Source of the DNA: Brachynemurus nebulosus
Lineage: Eukaryota > Arthropoda > Insecta > Neuroptera > Myrmeleontidae
NCBI GenBank assembly: GCA_035578155.1
Contig: JAPWDM010000045.1
Location: 1,736,001 to 1,800,000 of the forward strand
Direction: 5' to 3'
DNA length: 64,000 nucleotides
The notes beneath the pieces are model-generated. The model had not been told where the DNA came from. It was given only the letters and a program-made list of their open reading frames with translations, and searched no databases. A program made the position numbers and the translations under genes. Positions 23,002 through 36,464 of the stretch are shown one piece after another; position 1 is the stretch's first letter, and every line of letters starts with the position of its first letter.

Positions 23002-23534
23002 AATTCATTTAAATCCAAAATGTTTTATTCCACCCATCAAAAGTCATTCACTGATGCAGGCAGATATTTTCAGATTGAAAATTCAGCTATTTTTATCTGT
23101 TATGTCCGATTTCACCCATATGCATGACTGAATGTGATTTATATTGCAACTAAAGCAATATCCAGATTCGCCCCTATGTGTGGGACGAATCTTGACACTA
23201 TATAACCAAAAAAAAAAAAATGTTGCATTACCAATTTTGATATTTTTATTACTGCCATATATGCTCGTGATATTAAAGCATTTAAATTATTTTTTTAGAA
23301 CTTTTCAGATAAACTCTAAACAATTCATTGCCAAAAAACTGAAAAAATCGTCCAGATTCGCCCCAACTGACGGTAATTTTAAAAGCACGAGAAAGCTAGT
23401 TAACTACAATCGACATTTTACTGAAACGCTAGTAAGCTTTAGTGCAAAAATTTTGACAAAGATAAAAGCATACCTAAAACATTGTATGTAGGTATGTATT
23501 TAATGTTAGCCTTTATTTTGTATTTTTATTTTCC
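23002..23534. other. Stretch without supported genes
   Basis: A 115-codon plus-strand frame (23144-23491) is lysine- and leucine-rich with no recognised domain. CCAGATTCGCCCC appears twice (about 23160 and 23350). Not supported as a gene. Confidence 0.35.
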
Positions 23535-24462
<928 letters not shown>

Positions 24463-24994
24463 TAGTCGAACCTGGATAAGAGAGAGTTGGAGGGACCGCG
24501 ATCTATTTTTCCCTTATAGAGGTTTCTCACTAACCCGAGTTTCTAGCTTACAGAGGTACGGAAGAAGTTTATCTGACTTAGAGAGGTCTAGAAAAAATAC
24601 AACCAATATATATTGAGAAACATGCATGTATTGTAGGGATACTACTTATTAGAATAATATACGTATACATATTTGGACATAGATAAGCTTACAAAGAAGA
24701 AAAAAAAAATGCATTTTGGCTGTTTGAACAGAAAATGAGTTCCTCGAATTATAAGAAAACAAGAACATAAGCAACATTCAGGCATTCTAATAAAACATGT
24801 ATAAGTTCTTTGAAATTTAAGAATTAGTCATAAATAGCAAATGTAAAATACGTTTAACTGTCGTTAATAGAGGTACAGGCAGTTAGCAGTCTCAGTTATA
24901 GAGGTCCACGAGCGAAAAACGACTCTCACTTATACAGGTTCTTACTTACAGAGTTTTCTCGCTTATCTAGTTCTCCCTTACCCAGGTTTGACTG
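24463..24994. mobile_element. 532-bp pogo-like MITE with TA duplication
   Basis: Left end TAGTCGAACCTGGATAAGAG; reverse complement of the right end CAGTCAAACCTGGGTAAGGG. Both are flanked by TA (24461-24462, 24995-24996). CAGTC-type ends with TA duplications are typical of pogo-type Tc1/mariner relatives. The interior repeats TTATAGAGGT-like motifs (ATAGAGGTTTCTCACT, TTACAGAGGTACGG, TTAGAGAGGTC, TTATAGAGGTCC, TTATACAGGTTC). No coding. Confidence 0.8.
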
Positions 24995-25867
24995 TATTTG
25001 TTAAGAATACTTACATATTTGTTAAAAAAATTTGCATAATATTGAAGGGTGCAACGCTTTTGTTAATAATATTCAAAAAAAGGTCTGTACTAAAGTTTGT
25101 GCTTTCATACCAACTCAGTTCTTTTACCTTAAGCGGAATTTACTTTGAATTAATAAACTTTATTACCAGTTAATTACTTATCAATAATTAGCGATTATCT
25201 ATTAAATCAATTGACTTGGTATTAATATACATAATTGCACGAGCTCATTCATATATTAATTAATTTACCAATGAAAGTTGATTAACGACCTTTCAACACC
25301 AAGATGTAATTTAGTTGCAGCACATTAAAGTAATTACAGATGAAATATTCTGTAATTATTATTGATTTTTATGACAATAAAGATTAACGGGCCGCCACTA
25401 AAAACACGATAATTTACATTTTTCAATGCTGGCACTCTATATTGTGTAAACCAATAATAATCATAAACAGGCTCGACGAGAGGAGAGGGCAGTTGGAGTT
25501 GCAACCCCGGGGCCCGAATTTGAAAAGAGGGCACATAGGTATCAGTGGGAGGCCCGGCAAAAAGTATCAAGGAGCTTTTTTAGCTCACAACTTATTTTTT
25601 CGGGGAAAATTTTTTCAAAAAATGTGGTTTATTCCCGGGGCCCACCATTTCTCTTCACGACCCTAATCACAGAATATTCGATCTATGATCACTTTAGTGC
25701 ACTGCATACTAAATATTCGAAAATGTTTTCTCCGCGTCGATATACTCGCATTTTAAATAAACTCATGGTCGTTATTGTTGAAGTGGAAGATCTAGCCATA
25801 GTCATTATAGCTAAACAAATTTCATACATACCTAAATGAAGTTTGGATTTAAGGTACCTCGTTTTTG
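24995..25867. other. Mixed stretch with a GC-rich block at 25465-25660
   Basis: AT-rich except 25465-25660, which has GGCTCGACGAGAGGAG, CAACCCCGGGGCCCG, GGAGGCCCGGC and TCCCGGGGCCCACC. Three short overlapping frames cross it without recognised domains. Probably an eroded repeat. Confidence 0.35.
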
Positions 25868-25992
25868 GCGAATTTCCAAAACTGGAAATTCAGCTTGTAC
25901 GCCAGGTGTCATGGTGCGACCTAAGCCCGGGACCATATCAGAAATATGTTTTGAGGTCCCTAGAATACGAAAATGATATTCACTAAAATTTA

Positions 25993-26053
<61 letters not shown>

Positions 26054-26335
26054 CCGCGCGATAACTCTCGAACGAAACGTTTAATGCTTATGAAATTTTG
26101 TGTGCGAATTCGATTTTCCAAATCGTTGGATGAGTTCGTTAGCCAGACACGTCGGATGCCCAGAAGTAGGTTTTCCGGGCGTTTTTTGTCAACAAAATGA
26201 GTTTTTTGCCAGAATTAAGAAATTTTTCAAATTTTTTTTTACACCAAGCCATAGTAAAAGGTAAAATGCATAAAAAATGTTTTTATACCGTTGCTCTAAA
26301 TTATTTACTTTTCGAGAAAAACTAGGAAATACACC
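25868..26335 (+). mobile_element. Family A copy, head and core with (TA)n
   Basis: GCGAATTTCCAAAACTGGAA, GCCCGGGACCATATCAG, TTTTGAGGTCCCTAGAA, CACTAAAATTTA, a (TA)n tract at 25991-26049, CGCGCGATAACTCTCGAACG, TAGCCAGACACGTCGGATGC, then TTTTCGAGAAAAAC. The terminal GACAGGGGTATT is absent. The frame at 25973-26200 across it is not a gene. Confidence 0.8.
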
Positions 26336-29300
26336 GGGTCCTTGGTATATGTACCCCTACGTGTGGTGAGTCTCACTCTAAAGTATAACTATCAAGGCAC
26401 AATATAGGGTGATCTTATATGCATATACATACGTATTTAAAAAGAAATTAAAATTTATAAATTTTCAACTGCGTAGAGAAAATATAAAAACAACACATAA
26501 TAAATACATTGTTTAATAATAAAAACACACCACAAAAAATATTTTATTAATAAGTTTTTATTAACTTATTATCAATATGTAACTAAAGAACATTATTAAA
26601 ATTTTAATTGTAAAATATGTATTTAAAATGTTAAGACTTAATAAAATTGGTGCCTCGTATAATACAGGATTATAAAATAAATACAAAAATATTTCAAACG
26701 CTAAATGAAAGCAGCTCAATCATTCAAACATTATCTACTATGTCTGTGTAGGTATAGGTATTAATTAGATTGGAACACTTAATATGTTGTTTGTTTATTT
26801 AATATGATGCGGTGTGGACTGTGGTGCATAATGTCAATGTTTTCCTTTCTTTAAATGCATAAAAAGACCAGTTAAATATGTTTTAATTACTTATGTGATT
26901 ATGTAATAAAATAATTTATAAAAGTAAAGTATAATTATTTGCAAAGCACACCCTGTATAATATATTTCTGTCGATTTTTGTTTAAAAATATTGTAAACAT
27001 GTTATTGTTTGTATAAAAAGATTCCCACGCAGGTACAACTAGCAAGGGGTCTAACTAGTGATGCAGCAGTGTTTGTCGTTCTCCATTTCACTCGCACTCG
27101 CATTCTTTTTTTTTCTGTCTCATTTTTTCCGAGCTAAATTCGAAAAAAACCGCTTTATAAGTAGCGTGTCATGATTTTTTTAATCCAATTTAACGATTCG
27201 GCTATATTCTATTTCTCTGTCAGTTAAATGTTTTTATAATGTACCTCTGTTCCATTTTTTTTTTTGACAAAAAAACTCCCGACGATATCTGTTATGTGAT
27301 ATGATCAGAATTTAGATTATATTTACACCTTCCTAAAATTAATAAGAGTTTGCTTCAATCGTATAAAAATTACGTTAAATCATATTCAAACAATAATATT
27401 TTTACGTAATTTTCTATCCAATTGACAATACTGTTATGATTAGAATTGTATAATCAGAGTATTCTAGTATTAAATAATTTTGCACATTCAATTTTTTTTT
27501 TTTAACAAAGAAAAATTTTTTTAAATTTTGACACATTCTTTTATGAAATTTCGATTAAGAAATATTAAAAAATTTTAAAGTGAATCATTTAAAAAGAGTT
27601 AAAAATAAATTAAAAAGGAAACATTTCTTTATTTTAACATATTTGTAAAGAAAATTTTACAGTTTACTTACAGTTTTTTGAAAAAATGTAATAACATTTT
27701 TACATACAATAAAGATTATATTTGAACGGTAGGAAATCCACAATTTTTTTTTATTTCTTTAATTAATTATTAAATTTGGTTTTAGAAGAAAATCTTCGTC
27801 TAATTCGCTCCAAGCCGAAAGTATAGCCACTAATAAGGACATTCCACTGTTAAAATAAATGGAAAATATATTGAAATTTATTTAATGAAAGCCATTCATA
27901 CACATTTTTAAAATATCCTTTTGAATTATATAACAAATAAAATCTGTGTAAAAAAATCTAATTGACGTGTTTTTTCTCAATTTTCTAATATTAAGTAAGA
28001 CTCGTTAGTTAGGGAGTGATTATGTCAAAATTTTAATGTAAAATATGGTAATTTTAACCCTCTTTAAAAGAACATTTCGATTTTAACAATAAAAAAATTT
28101 TAAAAAGTGTTTTCGTTTTTCCCGGATTACCAAAAACTTTTCATAGGCATATCTGTGACTAAAGTTGCCTTCCTTTCTTAAGAAAATAAAGTACTTTTAA
28201 AATTTTGTGCAAAAAAATAAAACTAAATTAACGAAAAAAAAGTACGCGTTCCCATATTTTTAAGATTTTGTAGTACAAGAAAATCCTTATAAATTCATCA
28301 TATCTGTTATTGCATTTACTAGCTTTTACGCAATTTAATAAACAGTATCGTTTTGATTTTTTAAACTCATTTAAGACATTTATTGTTAGTGAGACATATT
28401 TGAATTATTTTCCTAACTAATAAATTAAATTCTGTAGACTGATGTTTTTGTAGATAAAAAAAAATTCTAGGTAACGTCTGTATTAGACAAAAGTCTGAAA
28501 ATGGACGTAGAATCTCACTGTTATTAATTATTATGTCTTAGTCTTTTGAAAAATTATTTTTTGAACTAAAATAAGAATAGGAGGAATATAAACTTAGGGG
28601 TAAACGACAGGGGTATATAAACTTTATTTTAGATTCTACGTTTATTTTTACAGAAAATCATCAAGTACCTATTATTTCTTTTTTGAATGTATAAATACAA
28701 AAAGTTCGAAATTATTTTATATTAGAATTTCAATTTTGGTCGACCCTACGGGTTGTCCCCATTTACTCTTTTCTCGTCTCTTTTGACCCCAATTTTTCAT
28801 AGAGAAGAAATTATACAATTTTTGTTAATTTTTCAAAAACCACCGATATTTTTAAATTTTTTTGGATACTGCTGATAAAGTGACCATCTTCGCGTAAATT
28901 TTTAATATATTAAAGATTAGGTACTCATAAAATAAATACAAAAAAATACGGTGTGAAGTCTGAATGCGTACCTATTCATCCTTGTCTACGGTAGCACATT
29001 TTTTATTGACATAAATATTAGAAACGCAGGAAAAGAGACCAGGAATCAACATAGAAGTGGATTATGGTACGATATATTTTCTGAAAAAAGTGCTTAGGAC
29101 CAAAGTTATAGAGTTCAAAGTGATGCACTTGATGATGACTTTGAAGTTGACCTTGAGGTCAATTTCCAAAGTCATTTGAAAATCATTTAATATTTTTCAA
29201 AAGGAGTAGTTTACTTTTCATCCCTAAATGGTTCAAAGTATATTCGAACGAATTTCACATGCAAGATAGAAAATAAGTGATCAAGAAGTAATTTTGAAAA

Positions 29301-29449
29301 ATACTTGCTCAATCGCAATCGGAAAAATAATAGTTAATCATATGTTCAATTGAATTCCTAATATGATAACTATAGAGTAGCAATAAAAATTTTAAAAAAT
29401 TTTGAAAATTTCTAATATAACATAAAGTTAATGTTTAACTTACAATTGG
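26336..29449. other. Long AT-rich stretch without recognised genes
   Basis: No paired repeat ends. A possible minus-strand exon-like segment lies at 27765-27848: TTTATTTTAACAG followed by an open frame reading GMSLLVAILSAWSELDEDFL and then about eight more residues to a stop. It is too short to support as a gene (see findings). Confidence 0.4.
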
Positions 29450-29539
29450 AGTGATATTAAATCTTTTCTTAACTTTACTTCTAAAATTACTTACAAAAAT
29501 GTTTTCTTCTAATTTTTTCTATAAATTTGCGCCTATTTT

Positions 29540-30046
29540 TCCATTTTTTTTAGGGAATGTCGAAAATTTTGAAAATTTTTTCACCGTTAGTAAGTTAAAG
29601 TATTTGAATTCATTAAGTAATAAAATGATGTCCACAAGAACCTTACGGACTACCATAAGTTATATGAGATCCCTAGGACCCGTTTTTTACTGTTAGGATA
29701 AACTTTTTACTAAAATTATTTTAGATGAATAAAGGTTATGTTGTATGATTTCCGCCAGGGTATACTGTTCCCATTAGTGTAAAAAATAAACTAACCGACC
29801 GATTTTGAAAATTTTTTCACTGTTAGAGAACTAAATTATTTTAGATGGATACAACTATGCTGCACAAAGTCCGTTCGGGTTCTTGGGTCCCAAAAATATC
29901 AAAACTAATTACCCAGCCGATTTTAAAAAATCTTTTACTCTTAGAAAGCTAAACTATTTTAAATAGGTACAGTTCTTAGATGAGATCCGCCAGTCCCCAA
30001 AATTTGGAAATTCGCTATGTTATGCAGATGCTGCGACAGGGGTATT
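29540..30046 (+). mobile_element. Family A tail with 3-4 units of the 120-bp satellite
   Basis: AAAAATAAACTAACC, CGACCGATTTTGAAAATTTT and AAATTATTTTAGATGGATAC match the 3700 array. The last unit (CTTAGATGAGATCCGCCAGT) and the tail (GGAAATTCGCTATGTTATGC, GCTGCGACAGGGGTATT) match 4830-4897 closely. The 81-codon frame at 29451-29696 overlaps degraded units and is not a gene. Confidence 0.75.
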
Positions 30047-31400
30047 AGATCATTACAACCGGGATCGTTCTAAAGAAAACAATTATATTTTGATCTGATA
30101 AAATTAGAAAGATCATCCAAAATAAATTACTCTCAAAAAATGAATAAAATATGGTCTTCCCACTTTGCTCATTCTTCATATATCGCACATTGAGAATAAA
30201 ACTGTTGCAACTGCAAATTTTTCGTTTTTGAGATTTTTATATCATTGGATTCAGCTACATTTAAGCTATCGATTGGTGAAATTTTCATCCTAAAATTCTA
30301 GAAAATAAAAAAAGTTATAGTCCATAAACTTTTTTTAAATTTTAACAGTCTAAGAATAAATGGTTTAAAAAATTTTTGTTACATGTGCAGTTGTAACAAA
30401 GAGAAAACAGAAAATTAACTTTTTATTTCGATTAAAAAAGGTATATATATGTGATTTCTTTTATTAAGTAGCTACATGTTAGTTAGAGTGGGTTGTAGGT
30501 ACATACAGAAATACACGCATTTTGGTATTCCTTCTTCTGTTATCATTTTACAATGTAAGTGAATAATGATGTTCACAATTTTAGCCATATTTAATGTTTA
30601 TTGAGTTTAGACGAATTCTTTCGTAGCATTATTGTTATTAAAATATAATTATAATTTAATTTAATTTCAAAATATGGACGCTGATAAAGAAAAAATTAAT
30701 TTAACAGCTCTTTCTGAATATAATCTTATAATTTAAACAACTTAAACCATATAATTTAAACAATTTAAATAATTTTATCCATTTAAATTTAAATAATGGA
30801 CAGTTTTTGTCTTCTGCTTTAACTATTACTGTTAATTCGGATATATATTTTAATTTGGACGAAACTTTCCCAAATAATACTAATGGAAATTTAACAACAC
30901 CTGTTTCGGAACGAAAGAAACGAAAGCGAAATCGCGATTTACGGGCGACAAATATACAAAAAGGTTTAATTAATACAGGGTCAGAACGTTATTCACTGAA
31001 AACTTAGAAATTTTTCCGGTAAAAACAAAAATTAAATCAGGATATTGCGTAGAAGATAAAATGTAAACTAGAAAAGTAAACTAAAAGCTTGATCGAAATA
31101 TTTGTATAATAAAAACAGACAAACGTGGGAAAAACTTCAATCGGCAAAATATTGATATAAAAGAAAATGTAAGAAACCACATAAGTAAATTAAAATCCAA
31201 AAACAAAATAAAATTGTAGCAGCATATCCCTAATAGCTACATACTCCTAATAGTTGTAATAGAAGAAAAGAAGAATAAATAACATAATATTTTCTGTTAA
31301 ATGTGTTTAATTGCTTTTACTACTAAATGTCTAACAAATTATTATAAATTGATTGTATAATGGTTGAATTTATGCTCTATTAGTCCCATTTCTTTGGTCG
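30047..31400. other. AT-rich stretch without supported genes
   Basis: A 66-codon frame (30807-31007) contains ERKKRKRNRDLRATNI and is moderately complex, but no domain is recognised and flanking frames are closed. Confidence 0.35.
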
Positions 31401-31407
31401 GCAGTAG

Positions 31408-31870
31408 AATATTTTCGAAAAAATTAGTTTTCATACTTTTCGAAAACGTAAACTTTTGATCGTAAATATCTCGTAAACGGTCCATCGTAGCTCAAAAATA
31501 ACGAAATTTTTGAAGGCTTAAGCGAAGCAAGTTATGGGTATTCCAAACATACTGGGACTATCAAAACTTACTTTTCGTTATCGAAAATTATCGATACCGA
31601 GTTACTCATCATAAACTGATTATAATTAATTGATTCAGACTGATTATTCAAATTGGTTTTGTCACCAATAAAATATTTTCAAAAAAATTAGTTTTCAATA
31701 CTTTTCGAAAACGTAAACCTTTGGTCGTAAATATCTCGTAAACGGTACATCGTAACTCAAAAATAACGAAATTTTTGAAGGCTTAAGCGAAGCAAGTTGT
31801 GGTTATTCCTAATATATTGGGACTGTCAAAACCTATTTTTCGTTATCGAAAATTATCGCTATCGATAAAA
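31408..31870. repeat. Direct duplication, 264-bp offset
   Basis: AATATTTTC starts both units (31408 and 31672). They then share ATTAGTTTTCA, CTTTTCGAAAACGTAAAC, CGTAAATATCTCGTAAACGG, TTTGAAGGCTTAAGCGAAGC and TTTTCGTTATCGAAAATTAT. Similarity ends in a short TCGATA-rich tract (ATTATCGATACCG / ATTATCGCTATCGAT). Confidence 0.88.
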
Positions 31871-32142
31871 ACGATATTTTTAAAATTTTAACGTGTAAAT
31901 TTCTACATTTTCGTTATCATTTAAAGTATTATAAATTTCTCTACAATTTTTGGTAGCTTTTATTTCCAGTATCTTTTTTTTATAATGACGGATTTAATTT
32001 ACGCGATTTTTTATCCGCATAAATTGAATCCCCATGAAACGAATATTCACGTAAATTGAGGGACCGGTGTCGCGGTCTTTAATTAAAAACGTACATTTGT
32101 AAAATAGTACAGCTAATTGTAAGTAATCGTTTTTACTCAGGT

Positions 32143-32398
32143 TTCGGGAATTTTCCCGTGAAAATACTCAATAATTACCCAAATGAGAATATTCCCGGGA
32201 AGATTCCTATCGGGAATTTTGCCGTTGCCCATCTCTAACTGTAATACAGTTATGGAATGTGTTAACTTGGGAATTTTCCCGGAAAAATACTTAATAATTA
32301 CCCAAATGGGAATATTCCCGGGAAAATTCCCACTGGGAATTTTCCCGTTGCCCATCTCTATCTGTAATATAATTATGGAATTTGTTACCTTAAACAAT
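32143..32398. repeat. 133-bp direct duplication built of GGGAATTTTCCC words
   Basis: Unit 1 starts at 32146 and unit 2 at 32279. Each has GGGAATTTTCCCG, AATAATTACCCAAATG, GAATATTCCCGGGAA, GGGAATTTT.CCGTTGCCCAT and CTGTAATA. Frames on both strands (up to 86 codons) arise from the near-palindromic words and are not genes. Confidence 0.88.
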
Positions 32399-32399
32399 T

Positions 32400-33067
32400 G
32401 CCATTATAAAGTTATATAAAGCGAAATTTTCAAAATTTTTGAAAAGTATTATTTGCAGATACAACTTTGCGTCACCAACAAAAAGTAATATTTTGTGAAA
32501 TAATTAAGAAAAAATGTATTATTTGCAGATATAACATTATAATCCTAAACAGAATGCAACTTTTTGTAAAATAACTAAAAAATTTTTGGTTACAACTGCA
32601 ATGAAAATTTAAACTATGAATTTTCTCGACAAAATTTTTATCACAACATTTAAAACTAACTGTTGGAATGAACCTAGCAAAGTTTTAAAGTTCTAAGATG
32701 ATTTGGAAAAAAGTTATTCGGTTTTAAATTTCTTCAAAATCTTATTTCTTTAATATCTTAAAATTAGTGATTTTGCAGTTGTAACAGTTTTATTCTCAAG
32801 GGGCGATATATAAGTAGATAGATATTACAAAACAATATAAATTCTATATTTTCCTGTTAAAATGTTCACATAAGATGTGTTCTTAACAAAAACAAAAAAA
32901 GTAGGTAAATAATATCTGAAATAAAAGAGCGTAATAAAAAACTGAATGGGTTTTTCATCGTATAGCACACAATTTATATGAATTTAAAAAAATTATTTAT
33001 AGTTTAGGTTCACTTACATTTATATTCATGTGCAAGATGTACATACATGTATAGACACATACAACTT
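32400..33067. other. AT-rich stretch without recognised genes
   Basis: TATTATTTGCAGATA recurs at 32447 and 32517 (70-bp offset), a minor direct repeat. Nothing else recognised. Confidence 0.4.
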
Positions 33068-33476
33068 GGCCCGTTACACACTATAGTGCCGCTCTCGATA
33101 TGCTCTGGACTCGATAAAATATTCGTGTAGAAGCAACAATGAGTGTATTTACATCATCGCCACGATGCAAGTACTAATCCAGTAGCGGTCTAATAACAAT
33201 AAATCCTCAAAAAATAGTTTATCGGGGCAAAATCAGAATTTTTATGATTTGAATCGATAGGGTGTATACTGTATATTATTTTGACTACACTCCACTGCGT
33301 TGCCACTCAATTATATTAAAAGAAGGTTTTATTGACCGAGAGCGTATCGACAGCGGCACTTTACTCTGGATGGAGAACGAATAACAACCGGCACTGTAAT
33401 GTGGTCCACAAGATTTTACCGGAACGAGAGTGGATCGAGAACGTATAGAGAACGGCACTATAGTGTGAAACAAGCC
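33068..33476. mobile_element. 409-bp MITE, possibly PIF/Harbinger-like
   Basis: Left end GGCCCGTTACACACTATAGT; reverse complement of the right end GGCTTGTTTCACACTATAGT; both continue into GCCG.TCTC.ATA. 'GGSYYGTTNCACAC' ends resemble PIF/Harbinger MITEs. A 3-bp TWA duplication is not preserved (left CTT, right TTA). The interior has several TCGAGAACG/GGCACT words. Frames here are chance. Confidence 0.6.
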
Positions 33477-34050
33477 TTATATATTCTGTATTGAGATGCA
33501 TAAGCATATTATATTTTGTGGTTGGATATATATGAATATGGTATAGGTATGCAACTACACTTTTATTTCCGTACATAACCTTACTTCATAGCTTTTTTAT
33601 GCATAGTTAAGGATTTTAAAATAATGTAAACCGAATGACAAAATAATATAATTCATATATTGGAATTTTTCACACATGAACAGGACCGTAGAGAGAAATC
33701 AAAGTAATGTCGGCCCCTACCCCTCTAATATGCACACCGGACCACCTGTGACATTTCCATGTCACAGGAAAATTCAGAACAAATATACACATAAAACATA
33801 AAGCTGTTTATTGAATAATAATCGACTTTAGTGGATCAGACCGGGCCCTTTTGGAACACGGATCTCAGGGCTACAGCCCCGACTACAACTTTCTCTCGTC
33901 GAACCTACCCAAGAGTTCCAGTAATTAAAACCCTCTAATAACAAAACTCTATTATTTAAAACCAAATTTAACAAATGCTGTTATTATTAATTTAATTCAA
34001 ATCGACATTACTTTTAGTTCAGTTCAAAATATATATCTGAGGATGGTTAA
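33477..34050. other. Stretch without genes; GC-richer block at 33700-33905
   Basis: 33700-33905 has GTCGGCCCCTACCCC, CAGACCGGGCCCTTTTGG and CTCGTCGAACC. A perfect 10-bp-stem hairpin lies at 33745-33768 (CCTGTGACAT, 4-nt loop, ATGTCACAGG). No gene recognised. Confidence 0.4.
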
Positions 34051-34191
34051 CACCCTGACGATCACTGACGTCATAAAACGTCAAGTGTAACCTTACTAAC
34101 TCACACACCACGTCTCAGGGCGTCAACAATTTCATATAAAGTGTACTGGCTGTCAAACAGTGCACCAGTTGGGGGTATGATCGTCATGGTG
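34051..34191. mobile_element. TTAA-flanked mini-MITE, copy 2
   Basis: Starts CACCCTGACGATCACTGACG, ends GATCGTCATGGTG, with intact TTAA on both sides (34047-34050, 34192-34195). Inverted ends CACCMTGACGATCA. Same internal order as the copy at 17286. TTAA duplication points to piggyBac-type transposition; no coding capacity. Confidence 0.82.
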
Positions 34192-34195
34192 TTAA

Positions 34196-34891
34196 ATCAA
34201 CCAAAAGCTATTTGTACAGTTATTATAATGAAAAGACCGACAACTGGAAATGACTCATTCTCATAAATTTATCTCTTAGCCACCTTGTAATATAGCTATC
34301 TCTTACAAGATATACGATTTAATATATTGAAAAAGGATAGTAGAGTATTATATTAACTTTTATATGACAAAATTTTATTTTCGAAATGAGTCATTTTCAG
34401 TTCTTAAAAATAAAATTATATCTAAATAGCTATACTAACACTGCAAAAAAATTACAATATTTACCAAAAGATTTGAAAATCTATCGAATTTTAATCAAGG
34501 TAATTTTATTTAATTTATTGATAATAAAATTTTTTTTATAATCTGCATAACATATTTAATTATAAAAATATAAATTTAATAAATTTTTAATACCTTAACT
34601 ATACATATAATAAAAAGAAATGTATGACATGAAAGTGTACCTATAAAAAATAGTGTTTACGCATCATTTTTTTCACAAACCATTTTTTACACTATTAATA
34701 AAAAATATGTTGTATAAATCTCATTAAAAATATTTTTAATTGCAATAATAAAACCTATACTTACAGAAATTCATATTTTTGAAATGTATGTATATGAATA
34801 TTGATAAAATTTAATAATGATAATAAGAGAAATAAAAACTAAAATTAATAAATGTCATTTGGTACTCTATAGCTGAATAATTAGGCTTGTA
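34196..34891. other. AT-rich stretch without recognised genes
   Basis: Very AT-rich with no open frame or paired repeats recognised. Confidence 0.4.
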
Positions 34892-35280
34892 TCTCTTATC
34901 TGGCTTCACATTTCACACTTCAATAAAAGAAAAAAAAATTGACCTTTTTCGAGACCGTAATAAATTTTATGACTTTTTTTGGTAAAAATATTTTATCCTT
35001 TTAAATTTTCAGTATTTTTAAATTGCGTTAAAAAAAAAGTTTAAGTTCTATATCGGTTTATATGTAACTTAACAAAAATTAATATCTATATAAATCCATA
35101 TAAATCACATATAAATCCATATTGAACTTAAACTTTTTTTTAACTTAATTTAAAAATATTGAAAAATTTAAAAGGATAAAATATTTTTACCAAAAAAAGT
35201 CATAAAATTTATTACGGTCTCGAAAAAGGTCATTTTTTTTTTTTTTTATTGAAGTGTGAAATGTGAAGCCAGATAAGAGA
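34892..35280. mobile_element. 389-bp near-perfect palindrome, foldback MITE
   Basis: Each arm is about 175 bp. The outer blocks TCTCTTATCTGGCTTCACAT and TTTCACACTTCAATAAAA are mirrored by TTTTATTGAAGTGTGAAA and ATGTGAAGCCAGATAAGAGA, and inward by GACCTTTTTCGAGACCG and AAAAGGATAAAATATT. The centre (about 35085) is short AT-rich sequence. Target duplication is unclear (TGT lies close on both sides). No coding. Confidence 0.85.
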
Positions 35281-36464
35281 CTGTAACCAATAATTATCAT
35301 AAAATTGTCTTCTACCTATAGTAAATTTTAATATAACTTTAAAAAAAGTACCTTTGCATTACACTTACAATACCGTAAAACAACGGTTCCCAAACTTTTA
35401 TGAGTCCACCACCTACTATTAAAACCATTCATTTTTTGCGACTCACCTATCAATAAAAATAGAAAGAAATTCACCTAATATTATTTTCTATTTTGTTTTA
35501 TTGCCTGATTAGTGTTCTGTATTCCTCATAAGATGTCTGATGTGCCACTAGTTATCCGCCTGGTAACCGCTTGTTATCTACCGGGAGGATTACCAGATTT
35601 TCGAAGCTATATTATGTGATCAGGGCCGTAGAATTATAGTACCAACCCCAAAATTATGTGACAAAAAAAATTTGACAAAAGATCTAAATTTTAAGTAATT
35701 TGAAATAATAAAATGATTTCTAACGTACTTTTAAACTTTTTTCATGCACAATTTCAAGTCAATAATGATTTTTTTTCAAGCCATAGATTTCTGTCAATGC
35801 ATATAAAAATAATAAAAATGTATAGAAAAATGATAAAAATATTAAAAATCACAAAAACATTATTGATTGCAAAGTTATTTATTGGTATTCGTTATATTAT
35901 ATATTTTATACAATACAAACTGAAAAAAAAAACAAGATCATTGTACCATTCATTTTAAATTTAATTTTTAAACTTAAAATTTTTAACACTGATCAACGTA
36001 ATTATTTAAAAATCAATATTTATTTTTATTTTCTAATATTTTTCTTATAATGAAATAAGGCTTATTTTATTCTTAAATTTAATGAACGGAATCCATATGA
36101 TTCATTTGGCATGATAATGTCATCAAAGTCATCTTCATGATCAAAGTCATCTGCCATTCCAGAAACTGATCAACAATCAACACCTAGAACTAGGATTAAA
36201 AAATGACCTACATAACCTACATTGACAACTGCTGTAATTTTCATGTTGAGTGAAGTTAGCTTCAATTATTCTTTGAGACAGGAGCGCTTCCTAGGGATAA
36301 ACAAACAAAAGTAAAATAATATTCTATACATATGGGTCATAATACTCATAATATTTTTGGTTTATTCAAAAATAATCAAATTATAGTACATTAGCGTCAC
36401 ATAGGTACTGTTTGTTAGTTAGTACATAGTACATTAAGATGGATTTATGGAACATGTACTATAA
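35281..36464. other. AT-rich stretch; possible solo hAT-type end at 35386
   Basis: ACGGTTCCCAAACTTTTATG at 35386 resembles the GGTTCYCAAACTTTT ends common in hAT elements, but I find no partner end. The 81-codon frame (35713-35958) is Lys/Ile-rich and unrecognised. Confidence 0.35.

Noticed and set aside
32146..32347. GGGAATTTTCCC words resembling Rel/NF-kB sites
   Set aside because: They have six A/T bases between the G and C triplets, longer than usual Rel sites, and occur in a recent tandem duplication, so repeat structure is the simpler explanation.
33745..33768. Perfect 10-bp-stem hairpin resembling a bacterial terminator
   Set aside because: The context is eukaryotic, with no U-tract and no gene upstream.
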